Part shown: positions 63,801-64,000 of the stretch, one piece after another | Layout: the number at the start of each line of letters is the position of its first letter | How positions within the stretch are numbered: the first letter of the stretch is position 1 | NCBI GenBank assembly: GCA_963513935.1 | Contig: OY740769.1 | Location: 68,220,984 to 68,284,983 of the forward strand | DNA length: 64,000 nt | Direction of reading: 5' to 3' | From: Aphrophora alni | Lineage: Eukaryota > Arthropoda > Insecta > Hemiptera > Aphrophoridae | The notes under the pieces: model-generated | The model's input: only the letters and a program-made list of their open reading frames with translations | Databases searched by the model: none | What the model was told of the DNA's origin: nothing | Made by a program: the position numbers and the translations under genes

Positions 63801-64000
63801 AAAGGTATAACTTTTTATACCAATTATGAACAAAACTAGAAACGTAAACTTGTACAGTATAGACATAATAATTCGGTTGACATATATAGTTATAGCGTAA
63901 ATATGGTTTTATCTTTAAACATATAAGGTTAGCGTTAATAATTTACATGATTCGGAGATAACCTAAAAATATATTTCAGATATCTCCGAATCTTGGAAAT
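60803..64000. other. AT-rich non-coding DNA with two less AT-rich patches
   Basis: The 117-codon plus frame 61725-62078 has no recognisable motif. The 62800-62970 segment is noticeably richer in G+C and may be an element fragment, but I cannot assign it. A C-rich patch lies near 63738-63760. No gene or RNA was recognised. Confidence 0.45.

Overview
This window looks like a stretch of a very A+T-rich animal nuclear genome: intergenic DNA or the interior of a very large intron. Nothing prokaryotic is visible. Nearly every frame is closed within about 100 codons, and the longest open frames are artefacts of microsatellites (TA, CA/TG, GA). No complete protein-coding gene could be recognised. The mix of decayed elements (Penelope-like retroelements with a GIY-YIG endonuclease, non-LTR retrotransposon reverse transcriptase remains, mariner and related DDE transposase pieces, a TTAA-flanked piggyBac-like insertion) and the abundant long dinucleotide arrays fit an arthropod. 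A chelicerate such as a horseshoe crab is plausible, but that is an inference from element types and composition, not from any diagnostic gene.

Layout. 1-8.1 kb: low-complexity DNA with a TA array and an A/C-rich strand-biased patch. 8.1-13.8 kb: two diverged copies of a roughly 0.7 kb repeat in inverted orientation. The right copy is split by a 1.1 kb insertion with matching termini and a TTAA duplication; the left copy shows the unoccupied TTAA. 13.8-20.6 kb: mostly featureless, with a degenerate tandem duplication at 17.7-18.0 kb. 20.6-22.8 kb: one well-bounded candidate exon (20668-20789), a pure A48 tract, a Penelope-type 3' hairpin, and a relatively G+C-rich, coding-like but frame-broken region. 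24.2-25.8 kb: Penelope-like 3' end (minus) and the N-terminal part of a frameshifted DDE transposase (plus). 28.9-29.8 kb: LINE reverse transcriptase remnant followed by a mariner-type transposase N-terminus. 35.5-36.3 kb: a GA tract of more than 350 bp and another Penelope-type tail. 38.2-39.2 kb: a second LINE remnant with a destroyed catalytic box. 42.1-43.4 kb: AT-rich degenerate tandem repeats, the C-terminal end of a DDE transposase and a GIY-YIG endonuclease fragment, both minus strand. 50.3-50.6 kb: a candidate host exon on the minus strand ending in a strong splice donor. 53.4 kb: a palindrome made of two inverted Penelope-type tails. The remainder is AT-rich DNA with microsatellites.

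The transposable elements are all truncated or frame-broken and look like fossils. The most informative structures are the nested piggyBac-like insertion with its internal empty-site control, and the recurring CTGANGA-hairpin-GAAA motif shared by four separate Penelope-type tails. The only DNA that might encode host protein is three short candidate exons, none of which I can name.
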